Positions 15,477 through 18,916 of a stretch of DNA of 18,916 nt are shown in pieces. Positions within the stretch are counted from its first letter, which is position 1. Each line of letters begins with the position of its first letter. Origin of the DNA: Candidatus Sigynarchaeota archaeon (GTDB lineage: Archaea > Asgardarchaeota > Jordarchaeia > Jordarchaeales > Jordarchaeaceae). The position numbers and the translations under genes are program-made. The notes beneath the pieces are model-generated. The model did no database searches. It worked only from the letters and a program-made list of their open reading frames with translations, and was not told the DNA's origin. Location of the stretch: assembly GCA_030587505.1 (NCBI GenBank), contig JAUQYY010000100.1, positions 1-18,916 on the forward strand. Direction: 5' to 3'.

Positions 15477-16752
15477 ACCTCATTCTTATCGATTCCGCGT
15501 GGGCGGGCAAACCCTCAAAATCCGCCATGGTAATCACTGTTCCAGAGAGGCCCCTGAGACCAGAGTAGGAACACTCAACCACGCTAATATTCTTTACGAA
15601 GTCGTGGATGGATAATCCAGAGTAGAATCTTGCGAATCCCCCAGTGGGCAGAACATGATTTGAGCCCGCGGAGTAATCACCCACCGCAACCGGGGAGAAC
15701 GGACCAACAAATATCGCCCCCGCGTTTCTGATTTTGGGCAGCAGCGACCTGGGGGACTCCACATGAATCTCCAGATGTTCGGGCGCGTAACTGTTCGAAA
15801 AATCAACAGCCTCATCCAAACTCTCACAAACCAGAATCCAAAGGTTTTCCAAGGACTCCGAAAGTATATCCCTGCGGGGAGACCGCTCGAAAAGCTGGTT
15901 GACAAGCAGGTCAACCCGGTGGGCAAGGTCCTCGGAGGTTGTGACAAGCACCACTTTGGCCTGAGGATCGTGCTCAGCCTGAGCCAGCAGGTCCACCGCT
16001 ATGAACTCGGGGTTCCCCGTATCGTCGGATATTACAAGCAGCTCGCTGGGACCCGCGGGTAGGTCTATCCTCACATCCGTGCTAATCAAAATCTTTGCTG
16101 CGGTGACGTAGATGTTGCCCGGACCAAAGACAGCATCAACACGAGGAATCGTCTCTGTTCCGTAGGCCATGGCGGCTATCGCCTGGGCGCCTCCAACTCT
16201 GTAGATGTCTGTGGCTCCCGCCTCACTGCACGCCACGAGAACCGCGGGGTTAACCTCACCGTCCTCTCCGGGGGGAGTGCAGACGATTATTCGCTCCACA
16301 CCAGCCAGTCTGGCGGGAACGGTGGTCATTAGAACGGTTGAGGGGTAGGCGGCCCTGCCTCCTGGAACGTATAATCCGACTCGTTCCAACGGTCTCACTA
16401 TCTGTGAAACGATAACTCCGGGTTGAGTCTCACACGTGAATTCGTGTATCTGCTTCTCGTGAAACTTTCTGATGTTTCTTATGGATTTTTTGAGGGCTTC
16501 AAGCATTTTTCCGGGTACCTTCCGATAGGCGGAGCTGATTTCCTCCTCGGACACCCTCAGGCGCTCCCTCGGAAGGGAAACACCGTCAAACTTAAAGGTG
16601 TATTCAATGACAGCCTCGTCCTTTCTCCGCTTCACATCTTCAACCACTGTGCGGACGGAGGGAAGCACTCTTTCTAAATCCAAATCGTAACGACGTATTA
16701 ATGCCTCCCTCTCAACGTCAGAAAGAGAAGCCAGTTTTCTAAGCTTAACCAC
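15460..16752 (-). CDS. hisD: HisD, histidinol dehydrogenase
   Basis: A 430-residue Zn2+ and NAD+ dependent enzyme that oxidises histidinol to histidine in two steps. Every key residue is at nearly the standard position: zinc ligands Gln258 and His261 (AQAEHD), Asp359 (VGDYSAG) and His418 (LPAHAES), and the catalytic pair Glu325-His326 in YAPEHLE. VGLYVPGGRAAYPS and VFGPGNIYVTAAK are typical NAD-domain motifs. Length is canonical. It is the first pathway gene after a 125-base gap from hisS and may start its own transcript. The inverted repeat at 16789-16859 lies immediately upstream. Confidence 0.95.
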   Translation of the reverse strand: MVKLRKLASLSDVEREALIRRYDLDLERVLPSVRTVVEDVKRRKDEAVIEYTFKFDGVSLPRERLRVSEEEISSAYRKVPGKMLEALKKSIRNIRKFHEKQIHEFTCETQPGVIVSQIVRPLERVGLYVPGGRAAYPSTVLMTTVPARLAGVERIIVCTPPGEDGEVNPAVLVACSEAGATDIYRVGGAQAIAAMAYGTETIPRVDAVFGPGNIYVTAAKILISTDVRIDLPAGPSELLVISDDTGNPEFIAVDLLAQAEHDPQAKVVLVTTSEDLAHRVDLLVNQLFERSPRRDILSESLENLWILVCESLDEAVDFSNSYAPEHLEIHVESPRSLLPKIRNAGAIFVGPFSPVAVGDYSAGSNHVLPTGGFARFYSGLSIHDFVKNISVVECSYSGLRGLSGTVITMADFEGLPAHAESIRMRFANEE

Positions 16753-16788
16753 ATCAACCCACCAACATTAACAAAGGTGTTGAGCGCC

Positions 16789-16859
16789 GAGAATTGAACA
16801 TAGAAACAGGTTCGGTGCATTGCGTAGCCAACCGCTCAAAGAAGGTGTGTTCAATTCTC
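16789..16859. repeat. Perfect 12-base inverted repeat between hisS and hisD
   Basis: GAGAATTGAACA (16789-16800) pairs perfectly with TGTTCAATTCTC (16848-16859). Inside, GGTT-c-GG (16809-16815) can pair with CCAACC (16828-16833) around a 12-base loop. The whole forms a two-tier hairpin of 71 nt in the 125-base gap between hisS stop and hisD start. It could act as a transcript terminator/processing structure, a regulator-binding site, a small RNA or a miniature element. No flanking target duplication is visible. Confidence 0.6.
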
Positions 16860-16877
16860 AGGCCACAAGTTATTCCG

Positions 16878-18110
16878 CTACTTGTGGGTGAAGTAATTTT
16901 TCAGATCCTCGATTTTCACCGTTTCCTGCTCCTCTTTTTCCATGTTTCTTACCACTACTTCGCCCTTCTCGAACTCTTTTCTGCCCACTATGACCACGTA
17001 TGGTATTCCTCTCTTACTCGCGTGTTCCAGTGCCTTGCGCAGCCTACGCTCCATGATGTCTGTTTCTGTGGACATCCCGTACTCCCTCAGCTTCATTGCT
17101 AGTTTTATCGCTTCCCCCTTGAGTTCCTGGTCGGTGTGCTGCACGAGTATCTGGGGCCTGCTCTCCATTGGGAATTTGAATCCTTGCTTCTCAAGCGCGA
17201 GGTGGCAGCGATCCACACCTATGGCGAACCCGGTGGCGGGGAAGTACTCTCCACCAAACTGTTCCACCAAACCGTCGTAGCGTCCACCGCCGCCGAGCGC
17301 TATTCCAAGGTCAGGTACGAAACCCTCGAAAACCGCACCCGTATAGTAGTCGATTCCGCGAACTATGCCCAGGTCTAACTCAATAACGGAGTCCAAATCA
17401 TAGAGCTTGAGTATTTTGACTATGTCGGAGAGATTCTGTATGCAGGCCTCCACGTTCTCGTTCTCAACCCTATCGAGAATCTTTCTTGTCACACCAATGT
17501 CGCCTCGGAGTTTTGGAAGCAGGCGGAAAACATCCTTCATACCGGAGCTCACATCCACCTCTTTTAGGGCGGCCTCCAATCCAGCCATGTCCTTCTTATC
17601 GATACTCCTTCTGATCGCCGCCGCTTCGTCCAGAGAAATGCCAGCCTCCTCAACTACGGATTTGAAGAGTCCCACGTGGCCGAGCTCCACACTAACTCCC
17701 CTCAGCCCGATGCCGCTGAGAGTGGTGATGAAAACCGCTATCACCTCGGCGTCGGCATCGGGTAAGCTGCTACCAACCAGTTCGATGCCCGCGTGCCAAA
17801 ACTCTCTCTGACGACCAGACTGAGGCTCCTCGTAGCGAAACATGTTGGCCAGATAGTACATTCTCATGGGGAGGGGGTGGCTCCTGAGCTTGGTTGCCAC
17901 CACTCGAGCAATTGGACTCGTCATCTCCGCTCTCAGGGCCAATAGGCGTCCGCCCTTATCCTTGAAGCGGAACATGCTCTCCTGAAGCTCCGAACCCGTG
18001 CCCGTGGCGAGCGACTCAAAGTACTCGAAGGTTGGGGTACGTATCTCGCTGTAACCCCAGAGTTCAAAGTTCTCTCTCATTCTGTTCTCTATGTATCTTC
18101 TCTTTTCCAA
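16878..18110 (-). CDS. hisS: HisS, histidyl-tRNA synthetase (archaeal type)
   Basis: A class II aminoacyl-tRNA synthetase that charges tRNA-His. From the TTG at 18110 the protein has 410 residues. Class II core: FRYEEPQSGRQREFW (motif 2 region, 91-105), the histidine-specific VRGIDYYTG (Arg251), GGGGRYDGLV (273-282) and motif 3 GFAIGVDR (294-301). The C-terminal anticodon-binding domain (about 318-405, PQILVQHTDQE to TVKIEDL) is present, which argues against the paralogue HisZ. The conserved start KLRTPKGTQDYYFDYLEKRR extends the frame upstream to about 18167 but no usual start codon is in that frame. ATG 18177, behind an A/T-rich box, is one base out of frame, so a single-base indel near 18160-18175 is likely. 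Confidence 0.92.
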   Translation of the reverse strand: MEKRRYIENRMRENFELWGYSEIRTPTFEYFESLATGTGSELQESMFRFKDKGGRLLALRAEMTSPIARVVATKLRSHPLPMRMYYLANMFRYEEPQSGRQREFWHAGIELVGSSLPDADAEVIAVFITTLSGIGLRGVSVELGHVGLFKSVVEEAGISLDEAAAIRRSIDKKDMAGLEAALKEVDVSSGMKDVFRLLPKLRGDIGVTRKILDRVENENVEACIQNLSDIVKILKLYDLDSVIELDLGIVRGIDYYTGAVFEGFVPDLGIALGGGGRYDGLVEQFGGEYFPATGFAIGVDRCHLALEKQGFKFPMESRPQILVQHTDQELKGEAIKLAMKLREYGMSTETDIMERRLRKALEHASKRGIPYVVIVGRKEFEKGEVVVRNMEKEEQETVKIEDLKNYFTHK

Positions 18111-18177
18111 ATAGTCGAAGTAGTAGTCTTGGGTTCCTTTAGGAGTTCTAAGCTTGGTGAACTGAATTCCTCCTCAT

Positions 18178-18781
18178 CACTTAACCTCCAAAAAATTTTG
18201 GGCGCCGGCTGCTTGGAGGAGAACCAAAACGGAGTAGCGGAAAAGACTTAACAGGTATGGAAACAGTCAGCTCCAGCCACCATACTGCACCTCAAACAAA
18301 CTCTTAGTACCAAGATTTTAATACGCACCCACCGCTTTTAAATGTGGGCAGACTATTCCAAGCAGCGAAAACGCCGCAGCAGCGCATTTCACAACCGCCC
18401 CGAAGCTTGAAAGATAGCGAACACTCATCACCGGTAACAAACCCTAACAGGTATCAGGATACGGATTCACCGAACCAATAGAGCGAGGTGAACCACCCGC
18501 TTCTGTGGCGCCGTACAAAATATGATAAGACGTGAACTGCCACCCTTTAAAAAGGTTTGGCTTTTCTTTCACTCATCACCATAATTTTTCGAAGTGCGGT
18601 GTTGTTGGCTTGGTGGGGCTGTTTCTGGGGTGGTTTCGCGGATCCGCGTCGGGTTGGTGCCGGGTTTGGGCTTCGGCCGGTACCCGGAGGGGTTCCGGGC
18701 CGGCTTCTCGGCGGCCTCTGAGGGTGGCGCCGCCTGGGGGGTGGCCTGCTCCGGGTGGTTGGTTCTCCGCCTCTCCCGGGG
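18178..18781. other. Intergenic region upstream of hisS
   Basis: No supported gene. It holds an A/T-rich box (AAAATTTTTT on the minus strand, near 18192-18201) that could be the hisS promoter, and an IS-end-like palindrome at 18328-18348. From about 18600 onward there is an abrupt shift to GC-rich, proline/arginine-coding sequence. An open plus-strand frame at 18532-18807 is explained by that composition and has no recognisable content. On the minus strand the frame of the partial gene at 18782 stays open past its TAA for about 70 codons, also proline-rich. Confidence 0.45.
18328..18348. repeat. Orphan palindrome resembling an IS200/IS605 end
   Basis: CCCACCG-CTTTTAAA-TGTGGG has the same 21-base plan as the left-end hairpin of the ilvE element (CCCACCG-TTGAAGCA-TGTGGG, 8009-8029). 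No transposase frame is next to it. It could be a solo end, a relic, or chance. Confidence 0.4.
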
Positions 18782-18916
18782 TTACTCCCGCTTGTCGAGC
18801 TCTCTGAGGAGCTCCCTGATTCTCTTCAGGGCCCAGCCGGGGTCTCTCTTCGCCCTCCCTCGGGTCTGGGTCTTCCTCCTTGTTTCCTCCTCCCTGGCCC
18901 GCGCCTCCCTCAGGAG
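18782..18916 (-). CDS. 3' end of an unrecognised GC-rich gene (partial)
   Basis: The last 44 codons of a minus-strand frame that enters the window at its edge and ends at TAA (18782-18784). The C-terminus is highly charged and helical: RAREEETRRKTQTRG, then GWALKRIRELLRELDKRE. The frame is open for its whole visible length, but stop codons are rare in DNA this GC-rich, so the coding call is moderate. It lies upstream of hisS on the same strand. It does not resemble the C-terminus of HisG. Composition differs sharply from the rest of the window. Confidence 0.5.
   Translation of the reverse strand, partial: LLREARAREEETRRKTQTRGRAKRDPGWALKRIRELLRELDKRE

Noticed and set aside
16838..16864. T-loop-like TTCAATT suggesting a tRNA between hisS and hisD
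   Set aside because: The flanking bases do not pair as a T stem; the sequence belongs to the 12-base inverted repeat.
16878..18110. HisZ, the regulatory paralogue of HisS
   Set aside because: The histidine-binding motif RGIDYYTG and the C-terminal anticodon-binding domain are both present, and the sequence follows archaeal HisS throughout.
18532..18807. A 91-residue plus-strand reading frame
   Set aside because: It is rich in Gly, Arg, Pro and Trp in GC-rich DNA, has no recognisable motif, and opposes the more plausible minus-strand partial gene.

Overview
The window looks like a piece of an archaeal chromosome of moderate GC content. The signs are an archaeal-type HisS, a TFS/RpoM-like zinc-ribbon protein, TATA/BRE-like boxes ahead of genes with short or no leaders, archaeal IS200/IS605 insertion sequences and a two-gene SLC41/MgtE-type transporter. 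I cannot assign a lineage more precisely from sequence alone.

Layout. Positions 1-2160 hold an unrecognised soluble protein (113-649, minus) and a decayed TnpB-only insertion sequence (about 867-2157) whose tnpB carries two frameshifts and two in-frame stops. Positions 2261-3706 hold a VIT/CCC1-like iron/manganese transporter and an unrecognised four-helix membrane protein, both on the minus strand. At 4053-4319 lies a short zinc-ribbon protein related to the N-terminal half of archaeal transcription factor S. Two adjoining plus-strand genes (4804-5964) encode the two halves of an MgtE/SLC41-type cation transporter. Next comes a branched-chain aminotransferase gene, ilvE, cut in two by an IS200/IS605 element (6421-8045, with tnpA and a frameshifted tnpB). 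Removing exactly that interval restores an uninterrupted 314-residue IlvE. A HAD phosphatase follows (9041-9643, plus).

From 18177 down to 9696 the minus strand carries a compact histidine cluster: hisS, hisD, hisC, a large HAD phosphatase, hisB, hisH, hisA, hisF and a fused hisIE. From hisD on, the genes overlap or nearly touch, as expected for one translationally coupled operon. Together they encode every step after ATP phosphoribosyltransferase (hisG is not in the window). The HAD protein sits where a histidinol-phosphate phosphatase is needed. The last ~320 bases are strikingly GC-rich and contain the 3' end of an unrecognised minus-strand gene.

Caveats. hisB, the 5' end of hisS and both tnpB genes each need a one-base correction to read through, two or three of them at short homopolymers. 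Assembly errors therefore compete with real decay as an explanation. The most interesting items are the reversible-looking ilvE disruption, the candidate histidinol-phosphatase, a structured 71-nt inverted repeat between hisS and hisD, and an orphan IS-end-like palindrome upstream of hisS.
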